Assembly: GCF_015209965.1 (NCBI RefSeq)
Contig: NZ_MU158689.1
Coordinates: forward strand, 388,648 to 452,647
Origin: Sphingobacterium pedocola
Lineage (GTDB): Bacteria > Bacteroidota > Bacteroidia > Sphingobacteriales > Sphingobacteriaceae
Length of the DNA stretch: 64,000 bases
Direction: 5' to 3'
Part shown: one piece after another, positions 11,901-19,689 of the stretch
How positions within the stretch are numbered: the first letter of the stretch is position 1
How the letters are laid out: the number at the start of each line of letters is the position of its first letter
Made by a program: the position numbers and the translations under genes
Notes under the pieces: model-generated
Told to the model about the DNA's origin: nothing
Seen by the model: only the letters and a program-made list of their open reading frames with translations
The model's database searches: none

Positions 11901-13007
11901 ATTATAAGGTGTATATTCGCCCAAATCCATCAGTGCCATGATATCTCTGGCTTCTTCAAATGAGTTTGATCGGTTATTGGTCCAGACCTCTATCTGTGTT
12001 ATATTTACAGGGGTATTTATTATAGGTGCTAGCGCTAACGACCGGTTGTAAGTTTCCCGGAAATACTGACCCAAAAAGAAATGTTGATTGGCCTCATAGT
12101 TATCCATTTCTAAAACAAATTCACTGTCCCTGCTTCCGTTAGTAATTGTAAATTCTTTTTGATGCGAGCGTTGCTGAGAAAGTAATCCCGTGAAAGTCAA
12201 TTTACCAAACTGTAGCTGCGCTTTAATACCAAATAGTGACTCCGAGCCTTGAATCAAGGTTGAATTCAGCGGCATACTTACGTTGCCGATTTCCAATCTA
12301 CGTAGGATATCGTCATCTTTGGCTACATAGTCAAACCGTACTTGATTTTCAAATCCAAATTGCGCTTGTGAATTAAAATTGGCGTTAACCTGTACGCGTT
12401 CACCGATTCGTCCTGTTAGGTTTAAATTAATGTTTTGATCAAAATCAAAACCCCACTGTTTGCGCTGCCGCTCATTGAACATCGGATTCTGGTTCGTATT
12501 GTACTGTCCCATTAAAGTGACGTCAGCACTTCCACGGGGGCTTATGTCAATGGTGTTTCCGCCGAATATCTTTTCGAATGTAGGGCTGTTGATTTCAATT
12601 ACCGGGAAAAGGCGTCGTCGTCGCTCTTCCGCCAATTCTTTATCCGCTAATTCCTCCCAATAATTTTTTTGTAACCGATTGAACTCGTATTTGCTGAATT
12701 CATCAATGGATAAATAAAGTGGCGGTCTGTAAAGCTTAGATCCGATTTTTTCACGAATGATATATTGCCTTGTTTCTGGATCGAAAACAATTTCACGTTC
12801 AATATTGGAAGGCTGTCCTAGGGAAATAGGGCGATAAGATTTGGGGAGTTTGACAAAAGGATTATCGCTAAACTGGTATTTAAGTTTCGTACTATCGGAT
12901 TCCTTATTTCCAATAGATCCTGCTGATGTAATAGTCTGCGCAAAACCCATATATAGGAAAGTGCATACATAAACGATGCATTGTGCTATGAAGCTATATT
13001 TTCTCAC
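5973..13007 (-). CDS. sprA: SprA, outer-membrane translocon of the type IX secretion system
   Basis: A giant protein of 2344 residues. SprA is a 36-strand outer-membrane barrel that forms the T9SS secretion pore (established for Flavobacterium). A signal peptide spans about residues 1-24 (MRKYSFIAQCIVYV...), ending near FAQ. The N-terminal part has the SprA blocks seen in the family, such as INSPTFEKIFGGNTIDISPRG. The rest is rich in alternating aromatic/polar strands and ends in an aromatic residue with a strand-like tail (YFGINLRVLFQ), consistent with a barrel. Upstream neighbours are ruvA and maeB, the order common in Bacteroidota. It implies that the organism secretes CTD-tagged proteins and may glide. 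Confidence 0.95.
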   Translation of the reverse strand: MRKYSFIAQCIVYVCTFLYMGFAQTITSAGSIGNKESDSTKLKYQFSDNPFVKLPKSYRPISLGQPSNIEREIVFDPETRQYIIREKIGSKLYRPPLYLSIDEFSKYEFNRLQKNYWEELADKELAEERRRRLFPVIEINSPTFEKIFGGNTIDISPRGSADVTLMGQYNTNQNPMFNERQRKQWGFDFDQNINLNLTGRIGERVQVNANFNSQAQFGFENQVRFDYVAKDDDILRRLEIGNVSMPLNSTLIQGSESLFGIKAQLQFGKLTFTGLLSQQRSHQKEFTITNGSRDSEFVLEMDNYEANQHFFLGQYFRETYNRSLALAPIINTPVNITQIEVWTNNRSNSFEEARDIMALMDLGEYTPYNNLISRGSQPLPSTGIPGEPVPSISNNLLTLLGENGRESNSNFTQSFFASTGANDNYVKLTYARKLVEGRDFTVNRRLGYISLVYPLNQDQVLAVAYRYLANGKEYQVGEFSTDIPVTPSEPKMLYTKLLKNETIKINLPTWDLMMKNVYSLGASNISNTNFHVQIYRTEDETGAQRPALYEGINTVDKTWLQLTGLDRLDQQQAAGADGLMDFLENITIEPIRGKLIFPVLEPFGRDLANQFTSGETQLAEKYAFPELYTMTQMDAQQKYPNKNRYLLKGRYSSTGGSAEYQLGAMNLRPNSVRVMSGGAVLEEGIDYNIDYQIGNLRILNQALLLSGQPISVSMEDETLYGLQQKTLMGGRFDYALNPSIHIGATVMNLTEKPLTEKVTIGQEPISNTMLGADFTYNAPSRWLTRLVDKLPFLSTKEESHISFYGEFAQLIPGHPRGLNTADNNTGTTYIDNFENSVSYIDIKGYLGWQISGTPRMFPESNLNNDLSYGYNRSHLTFYNIDPIFYQPSDLNPRLTPNMLSDHRVRKVTEQEVFPFRNSRTGSDVYLSTLDLTYYPTLRGQYNYTTTGVNSDGTLSNPESRWGGMFRKIDQTDFEAQNIEFLEMWVMDPVLTNPNKNGGDIYINLGNISEDILKDGRKSLENGLSPTGDKSQIEQTVWGNVIKNQPVIQAFENSNESRLLQDIGLDGLTNEEERSFHGNFLNQLQGVLNPTAFASLRDDPSTDDYTYFRGNHVDQSVGILERYKRYNGAQGNTRTNDQSLADFGVETSASTLLPDGEDVNRDNTMNEVDEYYQYKLSIRPQDMVVGQNFIVDEQTTQVTLANSQKSDVKWYKIRIPLNEFESKHGDIQDFKSVRFVRMFMTNFADTSVVRFGRLQFVRGDWRKYNSENVADKVISDYSMGVVASDNSIFNVANVSIEENGKREPIPYKVPPGINRQIDWSNNNLDVELNEQALSLDVKNLRDGYGRATYKTASHDFRPYGRLEMFIHAEGENLNNGDFRAFVRLGTDDKYNYYEYDMPLFITPYGTSSADLIWPTENRMNIKIDLLKDAKLAREKATRNGQPWPLDVPFEYADGENRITVIGTPDLSKVRFYMMGVRNPLRGSPTSSDLDDGRDLNGEFWFNELRLTDFDDKGGWAATARLNLKLADFANVSISGTRSTVGFGSIYQRVGERNRSEDTYFDITTNAELGKFFHPRHGIVIPFYFNYSNQKSTPEYNPLNPDIELNSALATLSNNSRDSLLRLVQDYTMRKSFSFTNVRKIKTNNESLIKPWSIENFGLSYAYAEYNHRDYNTATSIQKNYRGALDYNYSNPNINFYEPFKGIKNKNLALIKDLNFNLVPSLLNFRLEVNRIYNENTLRDNSSNNLLPTYYNKNFNMNRIYGISWDLTKSLRLDFNATNYSIIDEPVGRIDGIKQDTMWSNFWKMGRTTDYNHMMNLTYTLPINKIPYLEWINVITRYGTQFNWQSEPLIAFQSDEISLGNSIQNNRTIQVNPTLSFSTLYNKFGFIRQNSGRNAKGSKAFFVQLLTSLRNVGGAYTRIEGTYLPGYTPNTNLLGYNFDANAPGWGFLFGSQRDILSRASQNGWISSDTLQTNLYTKTFAENISAIANLEPLKGLRIDLTMTRVDNYNISSTTELVYDSQSGSLQPITPYRTGNYSISQIAIHTSFTSHDELFKKFEEHRLIVSNKLSEQNINSVKGDPQFFADGYGNAQQDVVVNSFLSAYLGKDPKESRVDRKPRFPLPNWRISYNGLSNIVALQDLFTSINLSHAYQSQYVIAGYNSVIRYAENDGAPSERDINDNFLPKDLYGQVSIIDRFVPLIGVDVRLKNSMSANAEYRKSRDMNFSLQNSQMAMMSEESIVFGMGYRKNNVRLPFGLFADRKWKNDFNFKLDFALNDRKTVVYRSDINEAEVSGGNKSISINPTLEYTVNQFYNIRLFYNSNSVKPYTSQNYATSYTYFGINLRVLFQ

Positions 13008-13055
13008 AAGGAATGGCCAAAAATAGTATTTTGCTTAAAATCAGATTAACAAACG

Positions 13056-13086
13056 CAAATATCATTGTTTTTATTAACATTCGCAA
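13056..13086 (-). promoter_or_regulatory. Predicted sprA promoter
   Basis: Read on the minus strand, GATATTTG (13056-13063) matches the Bacteroidota -7 element TAnnTTTG in 7 of 8 positions. A TTG at 13084-13086 lies 20 bases upstream, in the usual -33 range. The predicted start point is about 43 bases before the sprA ATG. Prediction by eye only. Confidence 0.5.
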
Positions 13087-13156
13087 CCCCAATAGCATGC
13101 ACTGGAGATGCGGATATGTTAAAAAATGCTAATTTTTACATATAGTCCGATTACGA

Positions 13157-13744
13157 CTACAGCTTTTTAAGGGCAGATTTTATAAGTGCTTCAACGGATA
13201 GGTCGGGTTCGGCCAGTGTAATGGCGTTTAATACTTTTTCGGCTTGGGGTTTTCCGAAGCCCAGCATGACCAGCGCTGTCAATGCTTCTTCAGGTACAGA
13301 AAGCCTGTTTGATGATAAAGGTAATAACGTATCTGCACCTTCTTTTTTCAATTTATCCTGAAGTTCCAAGATCACCCGTTGCGCGGTTTTAGGTCCTATT
13401 CCTTTTATTTTCTGGATAATAGCTACTTGTCCATTGATGATTGCCGATTGGATTTCTTCAGGTGTAATAGAAGAAAGTATCATGCGTCCAGTATTTGGAC
13501 CGATCCCGGATACCGAAATCAAATGATTGAATAGTTGCCTTTCTGCTTCTGTTGCAAACCCGTAGAGTGTGTGCGCGTCTTCTCGTACTTGAAAGGATAT
13601 GTATAATTTACAGTCTTCCCGCTCCTTAATAAGTGCGAAAGTGGTTAAAGAAATATGTATATGGTATCCGATCCCACTCACATCCAATATGACGTGAGTG
13701 GGCGCTTTAAATACCAGTTTACCGTTTAAATAATCGTACATCAA
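13157..13744 (-). CDS. ruvA: RuvA, Holliday junction branch-migration subunit
   Basis: Binds four-way DNA junctions as a tetramer and loads the RuvB motor. The three domains are in order: an N-terminal OB fold (1-62), the helix-hairpin-helix domain with GIGPNTGR near 80 and GIGPKTAQRVILELQDKL near 115, and a C-terminal UBA-like domain (about 145-195) that contacts RuvB. The length of 195 residues is normal. The start codon directly abuts the stop of maeB with no gap, which suggests coupled translation in one operon. Confidence 0.96.
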   Translation of the reverse strand: MMYDYLNGKLVFKAPTHVILDVSGIGYHIHISLTTFALIKEREDCKLYISFQVREDAHTLYGFATEAERQLFNHLISVSGIGPNTGRMILSSITPEEIQSAIINGQVAIIQKIKGIGPKTAQRVILELQDKLKKEGADTLLPLSSNRLSVPEEALTALVMLGFGKPQAEKVLNAITLAEPDLSVEALIKSALKKL

Positions 13745-16024
13745 TTATGAATTAGATGAGTTACAATATTGTGCTTCTACTACTGCTATTGTAACCATGT
13801 TGACGATTTCGCGCACCGAGCTGTCCATTTGAAGCACATGTATGGGCTTGTTCATGCCCAACAAAATAGGACCTACAGCCTCCGCATTGCCTACTTCTTG
13901 TAAAAGTTTGTAGGCGATATTTCCTGATTCTAAACTTGGAAATATCAATGTATTCGCTGCTTCTCCATTTAAGGTGCTAAATGGGAAGTTGGTCTCCAAA
14001 AGCTCCTTGTTAAGAGCAAAGTTTGCCTGCAGATCTCCGTCTACGATGATGTGAGGATAGTCTTTGTGCAATATTTTTACGGCCTCTCTCACCTTTGTCG
14101 CCGTTGTGCCTTCGTTAGATCCAAAGTTGGAGTAAGACAACATGGCCAAACGGGGTTTGATGTTGAATCTTTTTACGGCTGTTTCCAGCAAAACTGCAAT
14201 CTCTGCCAGCTCCTGTGCTGTAGGATCGGTGTTTACGGTTGTATCACCTAAGAACAAGGGCCCTTTTTCGGTAAGCATCATATACATTCCTGCTAGGCGG
14301 CTTCCTTCCTTTGCGCCGATAACCTGCAATGCAGGTTTGATCGTAGAAGCATAATTTCGTGTTAATCCTGAAATTAACGTATCTGCTTCACCAAATTCGA
14401 CCATACTAGCCGCAAAATAATTCCGATTGGTTATTAACTTCGATGCCTCACCTTTGGTTACCCCCCTGCGTTGGCGTTTAGTATATAGGTGGTTTGCAAA
14501 TTTTTCATATCTTTCCGTGTCTTTTTCTTCTTGTGGATCAATAATGTCTACCGACCCTATTTCAAAACCATACTCTTTAATCAAGCCGTTTATTTTTTCT
14601 TTATTGCCGAGTAAAATCGGGATTGCAATACCTTCTTCCTTTACAATCTGAGCTGCACGAAGCGTTTTGTAATTATCTGCTTCCGCAAAAACGACACGTT
14701 TTGGATTACTTTTCGCCTTATCGATCATATTACGCATGATACGGTCGTCTTTTCCAAGACGTTTGCGAAGCTCTTCTTTATAGGCATCCCAATCCTCAAT
14801 ATGCTTACGCGCAACTCCGGAATCAATAGCGGCTTTGGCAACGGCAATGGATACTTCGGTGATCAAACGTGGATCTGTAGGTTTTGGAATAACATAATCC
14901 TTACCGAAGCGAAGATTATTCGTGTTATACGCCTGATTAACTTCTTCGGGTACATTTTGCTTTGCCAAATTCGCGATGGCATGTACAGCAGCAATCTTCA
15001 TTTCTTCGTTGATTGCTGTCGCGCGTACATCCAATGCACCCCTAAAAATATAAGGAAAGCCCAATACATTATTTACTTGATTAGGGTAATCCGATCGGCC
15101 TGTACCCATAATGATGTCTTCACGCGTAGCCACGGCCGACTCGTAAGATATTTCCGGATTTGGATTAGCCATAGCCAGCACAATCGGATTTGGAGCCATT
15201 GTATTCAGCATTTCCGGCGTTAAAACGTCTGCTTTGGACAATCCGATAAATACATCGCTTCCTTTGACGGCATCTTCCAAGGTATAAATATCAAGGTTTG
15301 TAGCCCATTCCGCCTTAGTTGCGTCTAAGTTGTCGCGGTCCGCGCGAATAACACCTTTGCTATCCAGCATAATGATGTTTTCTTTTTTTGCGCCGACTGA
15401 AATATACATGCCTGTACAGGATATTGCAGCAGCACCTGCTCCGTTGACTACTATTTTTACATCCGCAATGTTTTTGTTTTGCAGTTCGCACGAATTAATT
15501 AAAGCCGCACCCGAAATAATAGCTGTACCGTGTTGATCATCGTGCATTACAGGTATTTTCATTTCGGCTTTTAATCGACGTTCGATTTCAAAACATTCCG
15601 GTGCTTTTATGTCCTCTAAATTGATACCCCCAAAAGTGGGTTCGAGTGCTTTTACGATATTTACAAATTCGTCTACGTTTTTTGTGTCCAATTCAATGTC
15701 AAAGACATCAATATCAGCGAATATTTTGAATAGCAGACCCTTTCCCTCCATTACCGGCTTTCCTGCCTGCGCACCGATATCACCTAATCCTAATACGGCT
15801 GTACCATTACTGATTACCGCAACTAAATTTCCTTTCGCCGTATATTTATAGGCATCTTCGCTGTTTTCGGCAATAGCAAGACAGGGTTCTGCAACACCTG
15901 GCGAATAGGCCAACGATAAATCTCTTTGTGAGTTGTATGGCTTTGTTGGTACGACAGCTATTTTTCCAGGACGCCCCATAGAATGGTAGTTTAGTGCGTC
16001 CTGTTTTCTATTGATTTTACTCAT
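13745..16024 (-). CDS. maeB: NADP-type malic enzyme with C-terminal phosphotransacetylase-like domain
   Basis: Oxidatively decarboxylates malate to pyruvate. The N-terminal malic domain (about 1-160) has [10 protein letters not shown] and the metal site [11 protein letters not shown] Rossmann NAD(P) domain follows, with [12 protein letters not shown] near 195. Residues from about 430 resemble phosphate acetyltransferase, a known MaeB extension that binds acetyl-CoA for regulation. The length of 759 residues is typical. It heads the maeB-ruvA-sprA block. An exact TAnnTTTG element lies 31 bases upstream of its start. Confidence 0.95.
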   Translation of the reverse strand: MSKINRKQDALNYHSMGRPGKIAVVPTKPYNSQRDLSLAYSPGVAEPCLAIAENSEDAYKYTAKGNLVAVISNGTAVLGLGDIGAQAGKPVMEGKGLLFKIFADIDVFDIELDTKNVDEFVNIVKALEPTFGGINLEDIKAPECFEIERRLKAEMKIPVMHDDQHGTAIISGAALINSCELQNKNIADVKIVVNGAGAAAISCTGMYISVGAKKENIIMLDSKGVIRADRDNLDATKAEWATNLDIYTLEDAVKGSDVFIGLSKADVLTPEMLNTMAPNPIVLAMANPNPEISYESAVATREDIIMGTGRSDYPNQVNNVLGFPYIFRGALDVRATAINEEMKIAAVHAIANLAKQNVPEEVNQAYNTNNLRFGKDYVIPKPTDPRLITEVSIAVAKAAIDSGVARKHIEDWDAYKEELRKRLGKDDRIMRNMIDKAKSNPKRVVFAEADNYKTLRAAQIVKEEGIAIPILLGNKEKINGLIKEYGFEIGSVDIIDPQEEKDTERYEKFANHLYTKRQRRGVTKGEASKLITNRNYFAASMVEFGEADTLISGLTRNYASTIKPALQVIGAKEGSRLAGMYMMLTEKGPLFLGDTTVNTDPTAQELAEIAVLLETAVKRFNIKPRLAMLSYSNFGSNEGTTATKVREAVKILHKDYPHIIVDGDLQANFALNKELLETNFPFSTLNGEAANTLIFPSLESGNIAYKLLQEVGNAEAVGPILLGMNKPIHVLQMDSSVREIVNMVTIAVVEAQYCNSSNS

Positions 16025-16054
16025 TTTTTAGTGTTTATTTTCAATACGAGGGTA

Positions 16055-16062
16055 CAAATGTA
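16055..16062 (-). promoter_or_regulatory. Predicted maeB promoter -7 element
   Basis: TACATTTG on the minus strand is an exact TAnnTTTG match, 31 bases upstream of the maeB start. A clear -33 TTG is not seen at the right distance, so the evidence is one element only. Confidence 0.5.
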
Positions 16063-16100
16063 TCATTCTATTTATGTAAAGAAGAAATTTTGCGTCAATA

Positions 16101-17531
16101 TTATTTTAAATTATCTAATACCATAAACATGTTTTGGCGCATTTTCGACGCGGTACCATTATAGTTATACACCAATAATGTAAATGCATACGCCTTTCCG
16201 TCCTTTGCCGTATGATAGCCTGTGTATCCTAGCGTGCCTCCAATCGTGCCACTTTTCATCGTCATCTGATTGTAGGTGGGTAGGGCTTTTACGAAATCTG
16301 TATACCACGGCCTTGAAATCGCATAGTACATGATTTGAGTCATGGCTGCAGCTGTCACATGATTTTGAGGAGATAGACCAGAACCGTCTTTGACATCTAA
16401 TTCCTGTTCTTGAATCTGAAGTTTTTGGTTCCAGTACTTTTTGAGGTACATTGCTCCTCCAGACGTCGTAGTTTTATTACCGGTGAAGTATCCAATACTT
16501 TTTAATAAAGCTTCTCCATATAAATTGATGCTCTTTTGATTGAACCAATATACCATGTCTATCAGTCTAGGCGAGCTATGGATATCAAGATCCTTTGTTT
16601 TCGATGGAAATACCGAATCCTGCTCAACCAATCGTTGACCTGTTGTAGGATTGCCCGAAACTATGATTCCTTCTGCTGAAATGCGTTGATGCAATTGATG
16701 TGCTGCATCATATGCCGGATCGGGAACAGATATTTCAATTGTTTTTTTTAAATCTTGTCCATACGATCCTCTTAAGTATATTTTTTCGGAATAGGGCGCC
16801 GAGTAGGCATACACGTTATCGCCCGATCCCTTTGCACCAGTCGTGACTTGATTAACGATCGATAAATAGGAAATATCATGCGTCATATTCGAAATAGGTG
16901 TGGGCTGGCCGATAGCCGATACGCTAAAGTTTACCCCCATCTTATTTTCTCTCCAGTTCAGCGCGGAAATCCCGGCTCCATAGTAGTTCCCGATATCGGT
17001 CCAGATCCAGCCTCCTGGAATATCGTTTCCTAAATACAGCCGATCATCGCCAATGACTCTTCCATTGATTTGTAGTATTCCCGCATTCTTAATCGTCTGG
17101 CTCCATTTGGTCAACAGCTGTTCCTCACGCTGCTCCGGAAAACGATCGCTTCCCAGCGTAGGGTCGCCCGATCCCTGAATCACAATATCCCCTTGCAATA
17201 CACCAAGACTATCGATTTCTCCGGTATAGTAGAGCGTAGTTTGATACCTGTATTCCGGCCCTAAGATGTCTAATACTGTAATCGAGGTAATGACTTTTAA
17301 GGTCGAAGCTGTTGGTAACCCGATTTGGCTGTTTTTTTCAAATACCACGTTTCCGTTTTTAGCGTCGACGACATACAAGGAAGCTATTCCATTTTTAAGA
17401 TTTGATTGATCTGTAAACTGTTGAAAGCCAGTTGTTAGTTTCGACGTTATCGTTTGTTGCGCTTTGGTAAAAACAGGTATAACGAAAAGAGGCGATAGTA
17501 GAGCTACAAAAAATAATTTGCTAATGTTCAT
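16101..17531 (-). CDS. dacB: D-alanyl-D-alanine carboxypeptidase/endopeptidase (PBP4 family)
   Basis: A periplasmic peptidoglycan peptidase of the S13 family that trims or cleaves stem peptides. A signal peptide (MNISKLFFVALLSPL...) ends near AQQ at 25. The active-site triad is visible: STLK at 76-79 (SxxK nucleophile and base), YGAGISALNWREN near 190 (SxN-type motif), and KSGTIGG near 425 (KTG-type motif). The length of 476 residues fits. It is transcribed away from the sigma factor gene and has its own predicted promoter; it ends 77 bases before maeB, whose promoter lies in the gap. Confidence 0.93.
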   Translation of the reverse strand: MNISKLFFVALLSPLFVIPVFTKAQQTITSKLTTGFQQFTDQSNLKNGIASLYVVDAKNGNVVFEKNSQIGLPTASTLKVITSITVLDILGPEYRYQTTLYYTGEIDSLGVLQGDIVIQGSGDPTLGSDRFPEQREEQLLTKWSQTIKNAGILQINGRVIGDDRLYLGNDIPGGWIWTDIGNYYGAGISALNWRENKMGVNFSVSAIGQPTPISNMTHDISYLSIVNQVTTGAKGSGDNVYAYSAPYSEKIYLRGSYGQDLKKTIEISVPDPAYDAAHQLHQRISAEGIIVSGNPTTGQRLVEQDSVFPSKTKDLDIHSSPRLIDMVYWFNQKSINLYGEALLKSIGYFTGNKTTTSGGAMYLKKYWNQKLQIQEQELDVKDGSGLSPQNHVTAAAMTQIMYYAISRPWYTDFVKALPTYNQMTMKSGTIGGTLGYTGYHTAKDGKAYAFTLLVYNYNGTASKMRQNMFMVLDNLK

Positions 17532-17540
17532 TCCTTTATT

Positions 17541-17598
17541 TTATCTTCAATATTACATCGTTGTTTACAAACTTAGACAAGTTACGGGAAAAACTATG
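17541..17598 (-). promoter_or_regulatory. dacB promoter region; segment duplicated at 40291-40350
   Basis: On the minus strand TAAGTTTG (17568-17575) is an exact TAnnTTTG match, about 37 bases before the dacB start. The surrounding 58 bases are about 90% identical by eye to 40291-40350 on the same strand, including the TAAGTTTG word. Confidence 0.6.
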
Positions 17599-17599
17599 G

Positions 17600-17947
17600 C
17601 GTTATTTTGAAAAAATATTTTGCGACAATTCATAGGTTAATCCATCTGGAGCAACTAAAAAAATGTAAGATGATAGGGATAAAACACATGAGATAAAACT
17701 TTAAGGGGGAATAAAGTTCGCGTACAACTGATCTTATCCGCGCCCTGCACGAAATGAGAATAACGGTATCCAATCGGTAAGATTTCAGAGCACGAGGAAA
17801 GGATACTCTTGGTTAATGATCTCTAGTAGGATAATATCGTCTTGCCATTTCAAAAAATCGCCCCACAAAAAACGGCGAATTTTATTTGCTATAAAAAACT
17901 GAATTCATGATATTTGAAAAAAATGTGAAATCTAAATTAAAATCTAC
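17600..17947. other. Gene-free spacer between divergent dacB and the sigma factor gene
   Basis: About 350 bases without a plausible gene, A/T-rich with no strong inverted repeat. I see nothing in it beyond the promoters at its two ends. Confidence 0.5.
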
Positions 17948-17955
17948 TAGATTTG
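17948..17955 (+). promoter_or_regulatory. Predicted promoter -7 element of the ECF sigma gene
   Basis: TAGATTTG is an exact TAnnTTTG match, 69 bases upstream of the sigma factor ATG. No TTG is visible at the expected -33 distance, which could mean a weak or activator/sigma-dependent promoter. Confidence 0.4.
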
Positions 17956-18023
17956 TAGTCTAATTAATGTAATTATAGTTATTCATACTATTACAAACAT
18001 TACGTATAATAATTGTCGAACAA

Positions 18024-18587
18024 ATGGAACAGAGTCTACAGCAAGAAAGAGCAATCGTCACGAGGTTAATAGCTGGTGATGAAAATGCTTTTTTGATCCT
18101 GTTCAAGAAATATTCGCCTATTTTATCCAGCTTTTTATCCGGCCTACAACTTCCAACAGAAGATGTTCACGATGTGATTCAGCAATCTTTTTTAAAGATA
18201 TGGGAACAGAAAGAACGCATCAATCCGGATACTTCTTTCAAGAATTATCTTATCACCATTGCTAAAAATGACATCTACAATAAAATAAAGCATCAGGTCA
18301 TTAGAAGAAAGCATCAGGAGCACATTACCTATTTGCAGGATAAAGAAACTACGACCGACAGCAACGAGTTGACAGAGATTTTGTACAAAATATTAAACAA
18401 TTTGCCGGAAAAAAGAAGAGAAGTGTACGAATTGAGCAGAATAAAAGGTTACAGCAACCAAGAAATATCCGAAAAGTTAGGTATAAGCAAGAGCACGGTG
18501 GAAAATCATATCAACAACTCCTCTGCATATATAAAAAAAATACTGAAAAGTCTTGGTTTTATATTTATATATACCCTGTTTCATTGA
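18024..18587 (+). CDS. ECF-type RNA polymerase sigma factor
   Basis: A sigma-70 family protein of 187 residues with only regions 2 and 4. Region 2 (about 20-95) includes DVHDVIQQSFLKIWEQKERI, the core-binding and -10 recognition helix. Region 4 (about 122-180) includes LPEKRREVYELSRIKGYSNQ followed by an HTH with SKSTVENHI. It is followed 68 bases later by its presumed anti-sigma factor and then by a SusC/SusD operon. This is the standard layout for nutrient-responsive trans-envelope signalling in Bacteroidota, so the operon is its likely target. Confidence 0.92.
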   Translation: MEQSLQQERAIVTRLIAGDENAFLILFKKYSPILSSFLSGLQLPTEDVHDVIQQSFLKIWEQKERINPDTSFKNYLITIAKNDIYNKIKHQVIRRKHQEHITYLQDKETTTDSNELTEILYKILNNLPEKRREVYELSRIKGYSNQEISEKLGISKSTVENHINNSSAYIKKILKSLGFIFIYTLFH

Positions 18588-18655
18588 AAAAATAAAATTT
18601 ACCTTAGGTGCAAACACAAGCATGATTGTATAGTATATAGTTTCAGCACAAAAAC

Positions 18656-19450
18656 GTGGAAAAAGAAGTTTTAAAAAGATATTTTGAACAAACTAGCACA
18701 GATATAGAAAAAAACACTGTGGAAGATTGGCTATTGGATCCTAGCAACAAAATAACTTTTGAGAACTTTCTGGTAGAGGAATGGCAAGAACATGTCCAAG
18801 CGAAGGAGTTTTCGTATCGCATAGCGCGCCGAAAATCCAAAAGTAGGTTACTGTGGAAAGCCGTCAGCATCGCAGCTTTACTGCTTTTGGCTTATGGCGG
18901 TCACCAGCTTCTTTCGACCCATCAGACACCACAACCGATTCTTACAAAAAAACGGGTTGCAAGTGTACAAGAGCCGGTGCCAACGGCCAGTTCTCTTGCC
19001 ACCACCCCAACATTTGTGTCTGATACAGCACGTAATTTTCACCCTAAAACTGTACAACATGAAAAAAAGAAAGAACGACACCAATCTAAAGCTTTAATAG
19101 CTCAGGCAGACACGACAAATCAACAAATCAAAGAGGCTACAATTCAATCTAGCGTGTTGACGAAAGCTAAAATTAATGAGGCTGCAATAGCACGACTTAT
19201 TCAAAAAATTGACTCCAATCAACTGGTATTTGATGTCAATGTTGCTGACGCAGCTTTTCAACAATTGGCTTATATCTTTCGCAAAGAATATGGAATTATC
19301 TTGGAGTTATGTAGTAACGGCGACGCGGATAAGACATATACCGCCAAGTTTAAAAAGATTTCCATCCATGATTTGTTAGACGATATGTCGGAAAAGATGG
19401 CATTTACTTATTCTTTTAAAGACAACAAAGTAAAAATCTGTTTTAACTAA
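18656..19450 (+). CDS. FecR-like anti-sigma factor lacking the FecR core, with C-terminal STN/DUF4974-like domain
   Basis: Start is GTG at 18656; no ATG lies nearby in frame and the N-terminus from there (EKEVLKRYFEQTSTDIEKN) looks like FecR anti-sigma domains. Residues 1-60 would bind the sigma factor. A single membrane helix spans about 66-86 (LWKAVSIAALLLLAYGG). Residues 90-190 are a Pro/Thr/Lys/Gln-rich linker. Residues 195-264 (LVFDVNVADAAFQQLAYIF to the end) look like the STN/DUF4974 fold that senses a TonB-dependent receptor. The canonical FecR beta-rich middle domain is missing, making it shorter than the usual length of over 300 residues. The partner SusC downstream shows no STN domain of its own. 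Confidence 0.75.
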   Translation: MEKEVLKRYFEQTSTDIEKNTVEDWLLDPSNKITFENFLVEEWQEHVQAKEFSYRIARRKSKSRLLWKAVSIAALLLLAYGGHQLLSTHQTPQPILTKKRVASVQEPVPTASSLATTPTFVSDTARNFHPKTVQHEKKKERHQSKALIAQADTTNQQIKEATIQSSVLTKAKINEAAIARLIQKIDSNQLVFDVNVADAAFQQLAYIFRKEYGIILELCSNGDADKTYTAKFKKISIHDLLDDMSEKMAFTYSFKDNKVKICFN

Positions 19451-19689
19451 CCACAATATTAAATAGTTCAGTAGAATATATGCAATGTTAGCAATGCTAT
19501 CATTGTGTTCTGTCTACGTGCAAGAATGAAGATTCACCCTTCATCTCTCACAGCAGACATACACGCTTCTGAAGTAAAAACTATCCAGGCTTGCCTTTGC
19601 ACGGAAAGCCACCAATAAATATACGTTAGAATGGCAAGGCTTATTAACCCAGCTCCTTCGAATTAAATTAACTTAACCTAATTTAAGTA

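Noticed and set aside
8377..12663. Several plus-strand frames inside sprA
   Set aside because: They are antisense shadows of a clearly coding 2344-residue gene, with no start signals or recognisable products.
14801..15223. 140-codon plus-strand frame opposite maeB
   Set aside because: Antisense to the well-supported malic enzyme; His/Cys/Arg-rich composition typical of a shadow frame.
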